In this document: positions 1 to 6,656 of the stretch, one piece after another
Layout of the letters: every line of letters starts with the position of its first letter
How positions within the stretch are numbered: the stretch's first letter is position 1
From: Clostridia bacterium
GTDB lineage: Bacteria; Bacillota; Clostridia; Christensenellales; Aristaeellaceae
Length of the DNA: 14,132 nucleotides
Direction of reading: 5' to 3'
Assembly: GCA_900754755.1 (NCBI GenBank)
Contig: CAAEEC010000163.1
Location: 1-14,132 of the forward strand
The notes under the pieces: generated by a model
Seen by the model: the letters and a program-made list of their open reading frames with translations, nothing else
What the model was told of the DNA's origin: nothing
The model's database searches: none
Translations under genes and position numbers: made by a program

Positions 1-487
1 ATAGCGCCATAAAATGATATGCGCTTCGGGGGAAATTTATTATATATGGGCGAGGCGGTGCACGGTTTTTTTCGACATAGTCACTTTGTTTCCGCATTCG
101 TCATGGTAACGCCATGTTTCGGGCGGCAGCATGGCCAAAAGGATTCCGGCACTTTTATTTTCAGCGCATCGGTATTTTAGTAGAAAATGCTCTTATAAGC
201 GGCAAATTTGCAACAATAAAGCGAGAAACTTTCGGATTTTGATGAATTGTGAAGATTTACAAAGGATATATGAAGGCTGTGCTCTTTCAAAAACCAGTTT
301 GCGCATGCCGGTGGAACCGTTTTCCGCGAGTTTTCTGATACTAAACAAACAGATGCAAAATATCATACCCGAACGCCGGAAACCGTGCGCGCGGCAGGGC
401 GGCCTTTTCTCGGGTGAAATGGCTGTCCTCAGGCAGATTTTGCCCAAAAATTCACAGGAAATCCGGAAATTTAACAGATAAATACCG
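1..487. other. Left-edge region without a convincing gene
   Basis: This stretch is more AT-rich than the genes to its right. Open frames exist on both strands, but none has a ribosome binding site at a sensible distance and none of the translations looks like a known protein. Small inverted repeats are visible, such as CATGG at 102-106 with CCATG at 112-116, and AGCGC at 3-7 with GCGCT at 21-25. A perfect TATAAT on the minus strand (39-44) has no matching -35 box. It may be the upstream region of a gene beyond the left edge, or decayed sequence. I cannot assign a function. Confidence 0.5.
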
Positions 488-516
488 TTGACAAGCGGGC
501 AATTGCGTGGTTTAAT
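488..516 (+). promoter_or_regulatory. Sigma-A promoter of the xre-pot operon
   Basis: A perfect -35 box TTGACA (488-493) is followed after exactly 17 bases by TTTAAT (511-516), a five-of-six match to the -10 consensus. Transcription would start near 523, leaving a leader of about 58 bases before the regulator gene at 581. No comparable promoter is visible between the regulator and potA, so this one probably serves the whole operon. Confidence 0.75.
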
Positions 517-531
517 ATTGTCGGTTTCGCA

Positions 532-548
532 GTTTAGTGTTTGTAAAC
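532..548. promoter_or_regulatory. Inverted repeat, possible operator in the leader
   Basis: GTTTA (532-536) and TAAAC (544-548) form a perfect 5-bp dyad with a 7-base spacer. Flanking GC on each side would extend it if one base (531) bulges. It sits just downstream of the predicted transcription start of the regulator gene, where an autoregulatory XRE repressor commonly binds. The assignment as operator is inference from position and symmetry only. Confidence 0.35.
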
Positions 549-580
549 GCAGAAGCGGATTCCCACAAGGAGGCGCGCAT

Positions 581-1123
581 ATGGAAATCGGAGCGAAAAT
601 CAAGCGGTTGCGGTTGCAACGCGGGCTCACGCAGGAGGAGCTGGCCGACCGGTGCGAACTGTCCAAGGGATTTATCTCGCAGGTGGAGCGCGACCTCACT
701 TCGCCTTCCATCGCTTCGCTTACAGACATATTGGAATGCCTCGGCACGGATTTGCCTTCGTTTTTTTCCGACCCCAGGGAAGAAAAAATCGTTTTCACGG
801 AAGACGATATCTATGTGAAAGAGGATCCGGATGGCTTGAAGGGCTGCATCAAGTGGCTGGTGCCCAGCGCGCAGAAAAATGTGATGGAACCCATCCTGGT
901 GGAATTGGGGCCCGGCGGCGCAACCGCGGAAGAAAGTCCCCACGAGGGGGAAGAATTCGGCTATGTGCTTTCGGGCGCGCTCAAAATCGCCATTGGCGAG
1001 CGCGTTGTGCGCGCCAAAAAAGACGAGAGTTTTTATTTTTTGCCCACAGGGCCGCACAGCATTAAAAATGCCGGCAAAACCACGGCCCGGTTTTTGTGGA
1101 TATCCACACCGCCCAGTTTTTAG
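581..1123 (+). CDS. XRE-family regulator with C-terminal cupin domain (PuuR-like)
   Basis: This 180-residue cytoplasmic regulator has an N-terminal XRE helix-turn-helix (about residues 5-60, with TQEELADRCELSKGFISQVE) and a C-terminal cupin barrel (about 100-180). Cupin motif 1 is seen as PHEGEEFGYVLSG (120-132) and motif 2 around residues 148-165 with H159. This architecture is that of PuuR-type and related regulators, whose cupin is thought to bind a small ligand. Its position as first gene before potABC suggests that it controls polyamine uptake, and the ligand could be a polyamine. The start at 581 is preceded by AAGGAGG (568-574); a longer frame from 488 begins inside the -35 box and is excluded. 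It is separated from potA by 80 bases. Confidence 0.85.
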   Translation: MEIGAKIKRLRLQRGLTQEELADRCELSKGFISQVERDLTSPSIASLTDILECLGTDLPSFFSDPREEKIVFTEDDIYVKEDPDGLKGCIKWLVPSAQKNVMEPILVELGPGGATAEESPHEGEEFGYVLSGALKIAIGERVVRAKKDESFYFLPTGPHSIKNAGKTTARFLWISTPPSF

Positions 1124-1163
1124 CGCCCGGCGTTCCGCGATGAACGGACAGCCGCTTGGGCGC
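1123..1163 (+). other. Interrupted hairpin between regulator and potA
   Basis: GCGCCC (1123-1128) pairs with GGGCGC (1158-1163). Inside it GGC (1129-1131) can pair with GCC (1151-1153) and GTTC (1132-1135) with GAAC (1142-1145). There is no T-tract, so it is not a standard terminator. It may act as an mRNA processing or partial attenuation element; no function is shown by the sequence alone. Confidence 0.3.
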
Positions 1164-1203
1164 GGGGAATACGCGAGATTATTCTGTACGGGGGGCTGCC
1201 GCT

Positions 1204-2364
1204 ATGGTGCAGGACATGCGCTTGATCGAACTGAAGGGGATTTCCAAATCGTTTGATGGCACGGAGGCGCTTTCGGATGTGAACCTGTACATCCGGAAGT
1301 GCGAATTTATCACCCTGCTGGGGCCGTCTGGCTGCGGGAAAACGACGATGCTGCGCATCATCGGCGGCTTTGAATTCCCCACCACCGGCCAGGTGATGTT
1401 CGAGGGCAAGGACATCACGCGCGTGCCGCCGTACCGCCGGCGGGTGAACACGGTGTTTCAAAAATACGCGCTGTTCCCGCACATGAACGTGTTCGACAAC
1501 GTGGCCTTTGGCCTTACGCTTAAGGACGCGAATGAAATTGTGCCCGAAAGCCGCAAGCCCCGCAATTTCGTGGACGGCTGGCTCTTAAAAATGCACCACC
1601 GCCATGCGCTGAAAAAAGAAATCGCCGCCCGCGTGAACCGCATGCTGCGCCTGGTGAAGATGAATGGCTATGAAAAGCGCAGCGTGGATTCGCTTTCCGG
1701 CGGGCAGCAGCAGCGCATCGCCATTGCGCGCGCTTTGATCAACGAGCCTGAGGTGCTCCTTTTGGACGAGCCGCTGGGCGCGCTGGATCTCAAGTTGCGC
1801 CGCGAAATGCAGCTGGAGCTCAAGGCTATGCAGCAAAAACTGGGTATTACCTTTATATATGTCACGCACGATCAGGAAGAGGCGCTCACCATGTCGGATA
1901 CGGTTGTGGTGATGAACAATGGCCGCATCCAGCAGATTGGCGACCCCAAGAGCATTTATGACGAGCCGAAGAACGCCTTTGTGGCGGACTTCATCGGCGA
2001 GAGCAATATTTTCGACGCGCGCATGATCCGGGATTACCGGGTCTCCTTCTGCGGGCACGAATTCGAGTGTGTGGACGCGGGCTTTGGCAACGACCAGCCG
2101 GTGGACGTGGTCGTCCGCCCGGAAGACTGGGCGCTGGGCGAGGCAGGCAAGGGCGCGCTTGACGGCGTGGTGGAGAGCGCCATCTTCAAAGGCGTGCACT
2201 ATGAGATGATGATCCGCCTGGCAAGCGGCGAACTGTGCAAGGCGCATTCCACGGTGATGGAAAACGTGGGCAGCCGCGTTTCCCTCTCGGTGGTGCCGTT
2301 CAACATCCACATTATGAAAAAAATGGCGGCCGAGCCGCCCTCCGGGGAGGCGATGGAGGCATGA
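1204..2364 (+). CDS. potA: Spermidine/putrescine ABC transporter ATP-binding protein PotA
   Basis: This is the ATPase that energises polyamine import at the inner face of the membrane (386 residues from ATG 1204). Visible motifs are Walker A GPSGCGKT (40-47), Q-loop Gln86, signature LSGGQ (164-168), Walker B LLLDEP (185-190) and switch His222 in [17 protein letters not shown]-type C-terminal region follows (about 275-370). The start was chosen because a G-rich ribosome binding site (1190-1195) lies 8 bases upstream; the frame extends to 1156 without a better site. The stretch between AFGL (101-104) and LSGGQ is 59 residues, against about 33 in E. coli PotA, so it carries an insert of about 26 residues. 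The stop overlaps the potB start by 4 bases. Confidence 0.93.
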   Translation: MVQDMRLIELKGISKSFDGTEALSDVNLYIRKCEFITLLGPSGCGKTTMLRIIGGFEFPTTGQVMFEGKDITRVPPYRRRVNTVFQKYALFPHMNVFDNVAFGLTLKDANEIVPESRKPRNFVDGWLLKMHHRHALKKEIAARVNRMLRLVKMNGYEKRSVDSLSGGQQQRIAIARALINEPEVLLLDEPLGALDLKLRREMQLELKAMQQKLGITFIYVTHDQEEALTMSDTVVVMNNGRIQQIGDPKSIYDEPKNAFVADFIGESNIFDARMIRDYRVSFCGHEFECVDAGFGNDQPVDVVVRPEDWALGEAGKGALDGVVESAIFKGVHYEMMIRLASGELCKAHSTVMENVGSRVSLSVVPFNIHIMKKMAAEPPSGEAMEA

Positions 2365-3185
2365 AGCGCAGCTATTACGCCTCGCCCTACGCCGTGTGGA
2401 TGGTGATGTTCACGGTGGTGCCGCTGCTGTTCGTGGTGTATTTCGCCTTCACGGGGCGCGATGGCGCGTTTACGCTGGACAATTTCGAAAAGTTTTGCCG
2501 CCCCATGTACGTGAGCGCGCTGCTTTTGAGCCTGAAACTGGCGTTTTTCTGCACGGTCATCTGCCTGCTGGTGGGCTATCCCGCGGCCAAGTTCCTGGCC
2601 AGCAGGGATTTTTCGCGGCGGCAATCGTTCGTGGTGCTGTTTTTGCTCCCCATGTGGATGAACTGCCTGCTGCGCACATACGCGTGGGTGTCCATCCTGG
2701 AGGATACGGGCATCATCAACACGGTGCTCGAATGGCTGGGCCTGCCGCGCGTACAGATGGTGGGTACGGAAGGCGCGGTGCTGCTGGGCATGGTGTACAA
2801 CTTCCTGCCGTTCATGATCCTGCCGATATATACGGTGCTGAAAAAGCTCGATACCCGCGTGGTGGAGGCGGCGGAGGATTTGGGAGCCAATCCCTTGCGC
2901 GTGTTCTTCCGGGTGACGCTGCCGCTCTCCATGCCCGGCGTAGTTTCAGGCGTGACCATGGTATTCATGCCGGCGGCCACCACGTTCGCCATTTCGCGCC
3001 TGCTGGGCAGCGGCATGTTCTGGCTGATGGGCGATTTGATCGATTATCAGTTCCGGGAGATCAGCATGGCCAGCGGCCAGAACTTCGGCTCGGCGCTGAG
3101 CTTGATTATGATGGTGCTCATCATCATTTCCATCGGCCTTTTGCGCCGATTCGACCCCAAGGGCGAAGGAGGCGGGGTGTGGTGA
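2361..3185 (+). CDS. potB: Polyamine ABC transporter permease PotB
   Basis: This membrane permease of the binding-protein-dependent transport family has 274 residues and about six hydrophobic segments. The cytoplasmic EAA loop that docks on PotA is clear (residues 169-193, [17 protein letters not shown] onwards). The paired PotB/PotC arrangement and the neighbours identify it. The ATG at 2361 overlaps the potA stop codon (ATGA) and is preceded by GGGGAGG (2344-2350), which implies translational coupling. The longer open frame back to 2235 lies inside potA and is rejected. The first transmembrane segment starts near residue 8, as usual for PotB. Confidence 0.92.
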   Translation: MKRSYYASPYAVWMVMFTVVPLLFVVYFAFTGRDGAFTLDNFEKFCRPMYVSALLLSLKLAFFCTVICLLVGYPAAKFLASRDFSRRQSFVVLFLLPMWMNCLLRTYAWVSILEDTGIINTVLEWLGLPRVQMVGTEGAVLLGMVYNFLPFMILPIYTVLKKLDTRVVEAAEDLGANPLRVFFRVTLPLSMPGVVSGVTMVFMPAATTFAISRLLGSGMFWLMGDLIDYQFREISMASGQNFGSALSLIMMVLIIISIGLLRRFDPKGEGGGVW

Positions 3186-3231
3186 AACAGTATCCTCTTC
3201 CCGTGGAAATGGCAAAAGGAGGAGTGGCCGC

Positions 3232-4002
3232 ATGAAAAAGACGTTCAAAAGCGTGTACATTGCGCTCATCCTGCTGTTTCTATACGCGCCGATAGCGGTG
3301 ATGATCGCGCTTTCCTTCAATGCCAGTAAATCGCGCGCGGTGTGGGGCGGCTTTTCGCTGACCTGGTATGCGCAGTTGTTCGATAGCCTGGAGATCATGC
3401 AGGCTTTGCAGGTGACGCTCACCGTCGCCGTGCTGGCCACGCTGGTGGCCACAGTGATCGGTTCGCTGGGCGCGATCGGCATCCATGCGATGAAAACCGG
3501 CCGCGCGAACGCCTTGATCAACCTTTCCTACCTGAGCATGACCACGCCCGACATCGCCACCGGCGTTTCGCTGATGCTGATGTTCGTGTTCATGAAGATA
3601 CCGCTCGGCTGGGGCACCATGCTGATGGCGCACATCGCGTTCGATACGCCCTATGTGCTGTTTTCCGTGCTGCCCAAGCTGCGGCAGATGAACCCCAGCA
3701 CCTATGAGGCCGCGCTCGATCTGGGCTGCAAGCCGGGCAAGGCGCTGCGCAAGGTGATTCTGCCGCAAATCATGCCTGGCATCGTGACCGGGGCGCTGCT
3801 CTCGTTCACCATGTCGCTGGACGATTTCGTGATATCGTACTTTACGTCCAACACGGATCAGAACCTCTCCATGATCGTCTATTCCGCCGCCCGGCGCGGC
3901 ATCGAGCCGACGATCTACGCGCTTTCCACGCTGATGTTCCTGGCGGTTCTGGTTCTCCTCGTCGTCATCAACAAGCGCTCGTCGCTTGAAGATGTATCAT
4001 AA
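3232..4002 (+). CDS. potC: Polyamine ABC transporter permease PotC
   Basis: This is the second permease of the polyamine importer (256 residues), pairing with PotB in the membrane. It has an N-terminal hydrophobic segment (8-28), further membrane segments, and an EAA loop at residues 159-183 (EAALDLGCKPGKALRKVILP). The phrase SFTMSLDDFVISYF near residues 191-204 is typical of PotC. The start at 3232 has a strong AAAGGAGG site (3215-3222). It lies 46 bases after potB in the same operon, and the acidic lipoprotein gene follows after 20 bases. Confidence 0.92.
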   Translation: MKKTFKSVYIALILLFLYAPIAVMIALSFNASKSRAVWGGFSLTWYAQLFDSLEIMQALQVTLTVAVLATLVATVIGSLGAIGIHAMKTGRANALINLSYLSMTTPDIATGVSLMLMFVFMKIPLGWGTMLMAHIAFDTPYVLFSVLPKLRQMNPSTYEAALDLGCKPGKALRKVILPQIMPGIVTGALLSFTMSLDDFVISYFTSNTDQNLSMIVYSAARRGIEPTIYALSTLMFLAVLVLLVVINKRSSLEDVS

Positions 4003-4022
4003 AAAAGTGGAGGTAACCCCAA

Positions 4023-4289
4023 ATGAAGAAGTTGCTTTGTCTTGTAATGGTCCTTTGTGTGTCCCTCGTGCTGGTTGGCTGCACGCAGGAAGCCGCTCCG
4101 GAAGCCACGGAAGCGCCTACGGTAACCGAAGCGCCCGCGGAAGCGACTGACGCCCCGGAAGCCACTGACGCTGTCGAAGCGACCGATGCGCCGGAAGCGG
4201 CGGATGACGCTGCTACCGAGCCGACCGACGCGCCGGAAGCGGCGGATGACACTGCCACCGAGCCGACCGACGCGCCCGCCGCGGAGTAA
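4023..4289 (+). CDS. Small acidic repeat lipoprotein in the polyamine operon
   Basis: This 88-residue protein has a signal peptide with two Lys near the start, a hydrophobic core and a lipobox LVGC, so Cys20 should be lipidated and the mature chain anchored to the outer face of the membrane. The 69-residue mature part is almost entirely Ala, Thr, Pro, Glu and Asp: I count 12 Glu and 9 Asp and no basic residue. It is built from degenerate TDAPEA-like units, including two nearly identical 14-residue repeats. It should be disordered and strongly negative. Its ribosome binding site is GGAGG (4009-4013). It lies between potC and potD, where no such gene is expected. Roles as a polycation-attracting tether or surface spacer are guesses; I recognise no family. 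Confidence 0.8.
   Translation: MKKLLCLVMVLCVSLVLVGCTQEAAPEATEAPTVTEAPAEATDAPEATDAVEATDAPEAADDAATEPTDAPEAADDTATEPTDAPAAE
4191..4274 (+). repeat. Two tandem copies of a 42-bp coding repeat
   Basis: Units at 4191-4232 and 4233-4274 are both 42 bases and differ at only two positions (G/A and T/C), so they encode almost the same 14 residues, differing as DDAAT against DDTAT. Such near-identity indicates recent duplication or ongoing copy-number change inside the lipoprotein gene. The length is a multiple of three, so changes in copy number would keep the reading frame. Confidence 0.9.
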
Positions 4290-4301
4290 CGGTTCCCGCT
4301 G

Positions 4302-4347
4302 AAAAGGCCGCCGGAATCGCTCCGCGCGCTTTCGGCGGCCTTTTTTT
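4302..4347 (+). terminator. Intrinsic terminator between the lipoprotein and potD
   Basis: GGCCGCCG (4306-4313) pairs with CGGCGGCC (4333-4340) and a run of seven T follows (4341-4347). Four A before the stem can pair with the first T residues. This is a good rho-independent terminator inside an otherwise continuous pot operon, 12 bases after the lipoprotein stop codon. It would lower potD transcription unless read-through is efficient or potD has its own promoter, which I could not find. Confidence 0.8.
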
Positions 4348-4392
4348 CGCGGCTTGCCCGCCGCAAGGGGTTCGGCGGCTGATTTTCTGGGC

Positions 4393-4414
4393 AATGCGCG
4401 CTTTGCAGCGCATT
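4393..4414 (+). promoter_or_regulatory. Hairpin in the leader of potD
   Basis: AATGCGC (4393-4399) and GCGCATT (4408-4414) form a perfect 7-bp stem with an 8-base loop, 30 bases before the potD start and without a T-tract. It could protect the 5' end of a processed potD mRNA. A similar small hairpin precedes the other binding-protein gene in this window. Confidence 0.45.
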
Positions 4415-4444
4415 CACATTAAGATTGGGAGGACTGGATTCGCG

Positions 4445-5509
4445 ATGAAAAAGGTACTGTGCATGGTTCTGGCCCTGCTGATGAGCCTGCTGGCGGTGGG
4501 AACCGCGAGCGCAGACTCGGCCGACAAGCCCTACGCGGGCACGGAAATTGTGGTGTTCAACTGGTATGATTATATCGATCCCAGCGTGATCGATATGTTC
4601 ACCGAAGAAACCGGCATCACCGTGAAGTACGCGAACTTCACCAACAATGAGGAAATGTACACCAAGCTCACGGCCAACCCCGGCGCTTACGACGTGATCG
4701 TGCCCTCGGATTACATCATCGAGCGGATGATCGCCGACGATGCGCTGCTCAAGCTGGATCCGGCCCTGATGCCCAACATCGCGGGCCTGTGCGATTGGGT
4801 GAAGACCCCCGCCTACGATCCCACTGGGGAATACTCCGTGCCGTATATGTGGGGCACGCTGGGCATCCTGTACAACACCACCATGGTGGATGAGCCCATC
4901 ACCCACTGGGCGCAGCTGTTCGACACCAAGTATGCCAACAACGTGATCATGATGGATTCCTATCGCGACACGCTGGGCCTGGTGCTGAAGATGCAGGGCT
5001 ATTCCATGAACGAGCGCAGCGAGGAAGCGCTGGGCGAAGCGCGCGATATCCTCATCAAGCAAAAGCAGGATGGCATCGTGAAGGCCTATCAGCTGGATGA
5101 AACCAAGGATAAGATGATCGCGGGCGAAGCCGCCCTGGCGGTGGTGTATTCCGGCGATGCGCTCTATGCCATGGAGGGCAGCGAGGACCTGGCCTATGTC
5201 GTGCCCATGGAGGGTTCCAACATCTGGCTGGACGGTATGTGCATCCCCAAGGAGAGCAAGAACCCCGAGGCCGCCATGGTGTTTATCGACTACATGTGCC
5301 GCCCGGACATTGCCCGCATGAATATGGACTATATCTGGTATTCCACGCCCATCCAGGCCGTGATCGACGGCATGAGCGAGGAAGAGAGCAGCAACGAAAC
5401 GCTCAATCCCCCGCAGGATGTGATCGATCGCTGCGAGTTCTTTAACGACGTGGGCGAAGATGTGTATCTCTACGAGGAAATTTGGAGCGAAGTGCGCCTG
5501 GCGCGATAA
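4445..5509 (+). CDS. potD: Spermidine/putrescine-binding protein PotD
   Basis: This secreted solute-binding protein captures polyamine and delivers it to PotBC (354 residues). The signal peptide (1-23, ending GTASA) is of signal peptidase I type: there is no lipobox Cys, unusual for a Gram-positive binding protein. Residues matching known E. coli PotD ligand contacts are visible: W40 and Y43 in FNWYDYI, S88 and Y90 in PSDY, W261 and D263 in IWLD, and Y299 in WYSTP, in the same order and spacing. The ATG at 4445 was chosen because the signal peptide starts there; its site GGGAGG (4427-4432) is 12 bases upstream, rather far. An upstream in-frame ATG at 4394 lies in the leader hairpin. It follows an intrinsic terminator, so expression may differ from potABC. 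Confidence 0.92.
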   Translation: MKKVLCMVLALLMSLLAVGTASADSADKPYAGTEIVVFNWYDYIDPSVIDMFTEETGITVKYANFTNNEEMYTKLTANPGAYDVIVPSDYIIERMIADDALLKLDPALMPNIAGLCDWVKTPAYDPTGEYSVPYMWGTLGILYNTTMVDEPITHWAQLFDTKYANNVIMMDSYRDTLGLVLKMQGYSMNERSEEALGEARDILIKQKQDGIVKAYQLDETKDKMIAGEAALAVVYSGDALYAMEGSEDLAYVVPMEGSNIWLDGMCIPKESKNPEAAMVFIDYMCRPDIARMNMDYIWYSTPIQAVIDGMSEEESSNETLNPPQDVIDRCEFFNDVGEDVYLYEEIWSEVRLAR

Positions 5510-5532
5510 GCGGCGGTAGAGCGCAAAACGCT

Positions 5533-5573
5533 AACAAGGGACTGTTGCAATTTGCAACAGTCCCTTGTTGTTT
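5533..5573 (+). terminator. Strong hairpin terminator after potD
   Basis: AACAAGGGACTGTTGCA (5533-5549) pairs perfectly with its complement at 5553-5569, leaving a 3-base loop; formally the inverted repeat is 18 bp around one central base. The following sequence is only moderately T-rich (GTTTG), so termination rests on the long stem. It closes the pot operon before the next promoter. Confidence 0.7.
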
Positions 5574-5637
5574 GTGCAAATATAGAAATGAGTAAAGAAT
5601 ATATTGGTAAGAAATTCACAATATTTCCAGAAACTGC

Positions 5638-5666
5638 TTTACAATATACGGGGAATGCTGTATAAT
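5638..5666 (+). promoter_or_regulatory. Sigma-A promoter of the second ABC operon
   Basis: TTTACA (5638-5643) and a perfect TATAAT (5661-5666) are separated by 17 bases. Transcription should start near 5673. The -10 box overlaps an in-frame ATG (5665), which therefore cannot be the start codon of the next gene. CAATAT occurs at 5619-5624 and again at 5642-5647, and ATATTG at 5601-5606; these may be operator half-sites, but that is weak. Confidence 0.8.
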
Positions 5667-5697
5667 GGTAAAAAATAACAAAAGGAAGGTGCATGCC

Positions 5698-6642
5698 GTG
5701 TCAAGAGGATCCCGGGCACTGAACCACAGAAGCTCCATCAAATGGGTTTTATCCAGCAATGTTCCTTTGTTGCTTATGACGCTTCCCGGCATCGCCTGCT
5801 TTATCTGCTTTAATTATTTGCCCATGGGCGGCCTGGTGCTTGCGTTCAAGAACTTTATCCCGCGGCGCGGCATATTTGGCAGCGATTGGATTGCGTTCAA
5901 GAATTTTGAATTCATGTTCCGCAATCCCACCTTCTGGCTCACGGTGAAAAACACGCTCTTGTACAACGGCGTATTTTTGGTCACGAACGTGGTGTTCCCC
6001 ATGTCCTTGGCCCTGGCCATCAACGAGGTGCGCAGCAAGAAGCTGGCGCGCGTCTTCCAAACGGGAATGATCATGCCGCATTTCATTTCCTATGTTGTGG
6101 TATCCGTCATTCTCTTTGCCATTATCAGCGCGGATAGCGGCATCGTGGGCCACTTCTATAAAAACCGGGGGCTCATGCCCATCGCTTTTTATAGCGAGCC
6201 CAAGTATTGGCCGTTTTTCCTGATCTTCATCTATGTATGGAAGGGCACGGGCTATTCTTCCATCATTTACCTGGGCAGCATCACCGGGATCTCGGATGAG
6301 TATTACGAAGCGGCGGTGATCGACGGGGCGACGAAGTGGCAACAAATCGTGCACATCACGCTCCCGTTCCTCAAGCCCATGGCCGTCGTGCTCACGATCA
6401 TGCGCGTGGGTTCCATGTTCTCCAGCAATTTCGATCTGTTCTATCAGGTACCCATGAATTCCGGCCAGCTCTATTCCGTTACGAACACCATTGATGTGTT
6501 CGTTTACAACACGCTGAAGGAGAGCAACAACGTGGGCCTCTCTTCGGCGGTGAGCTTTGTGCAATCTGTGGCCGGGCTCGTGCTGGTGCTCGTCACGAAC
6601 CAGATCATCCGCTGGATCGACCGCGATCTGGCCATGTTTTAA
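5698..6642 (+). CDS. LplB-type carbohydrate ABC transporter permease
   Basis: This is the first permease of an oligosaccharide-type importer (314 residues from GTG 5698). It has about six membrane segments, the first near residues 22-40, and an EAA loop at 204-227 (EAAVIDGATKWQQIVHITLP) for docking an ATPase. The pattern NYLPMGGLVLAFKNF near the N terminus is typical of LplB/YteP permeases. The GTG start is chosen because AAGGAAGG (5682-5689) lies 8 bases before it. The in-frame ATG at 5665 sits inside the -10 box, and the nearby ATG at 5693 is out of frame. It is followed by the second permease after 14 bases. Substrate unknown; polysaccharide breakdown products are usual for the family. Confidence 0.88.
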   Translation: MSRGSRALNHRSSIKWVLSSNVPLLLMTLPGIACFICFNYLPMGGLVLAFKNFIPRRGIFGSDWIAFKNFEFMFRNPTFWLTVKNTLLYNGVFLVTNVVFPMSLALAINEVRSKKLARVFQTGMIMPHFISYVVVSVILFAIISADSGIVGHFYKNRGLMPIAFYSEPKYWPFFLIFIYVWKGTGYSSIIYLGSITGISDEYYEAAVIDGATKWQQIVHITLPFLKPMAVVLTIMRVGSMFSSNFDLFYQVPMNSGQLYSVTNTIDVFVYNTLKESNNVGLSSAVSFVQSVAGLVLVLVTNQIIRWIDRDLAMF

Positions 6643-6656
6643 AGGAGGCGCTGACA

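Noticed and set aside
39..44. Perfect minus-strand TATAAT near the left edge
   Set aside because: No -35 box at 16-18 bases and no gene visible to the left inside the window.
270..338. Short ATG frame beginning MKAVLFQKP, like the start of an alcohol dehydrogenase
   Set aside because: It stops after 22 codons, has a badly spaced ribosome binding site, and the sequence after the stop shows no dehydrogenase in any frame.
131..481. + strand open frame of 116 codons at the left edge
   Set aside because: No ribosome binding site, no recognisable protein character, and it runs up to the promoter of the regulator; it looks like chance in non-coding sequence.
193..798. - strand open frame of 201 codons
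   Set aside because: It crosses the promoter and the first 200 bases of the regulator gene and encodes nothing protein-like.
1156..1184. Possible promoter TTGGGC with TTATTC before potA
   Set aside because: Both boxes are poor; read-through from the 488 promoter explains potA transcription.
4394..4444. Upstream in-frame ATG of potD
   Set aside because: It lies in a leader hairpin, lacks a ribosome binding site, and would put 17 residues before a normal signal peptide.
3968..5062. Long antisense frame across potC end, lipoprotein and potD
   Set aside because: Shadow of GC-rich codon use; the + strand genes are certain and the antisense product is composed of low-complexity runs.
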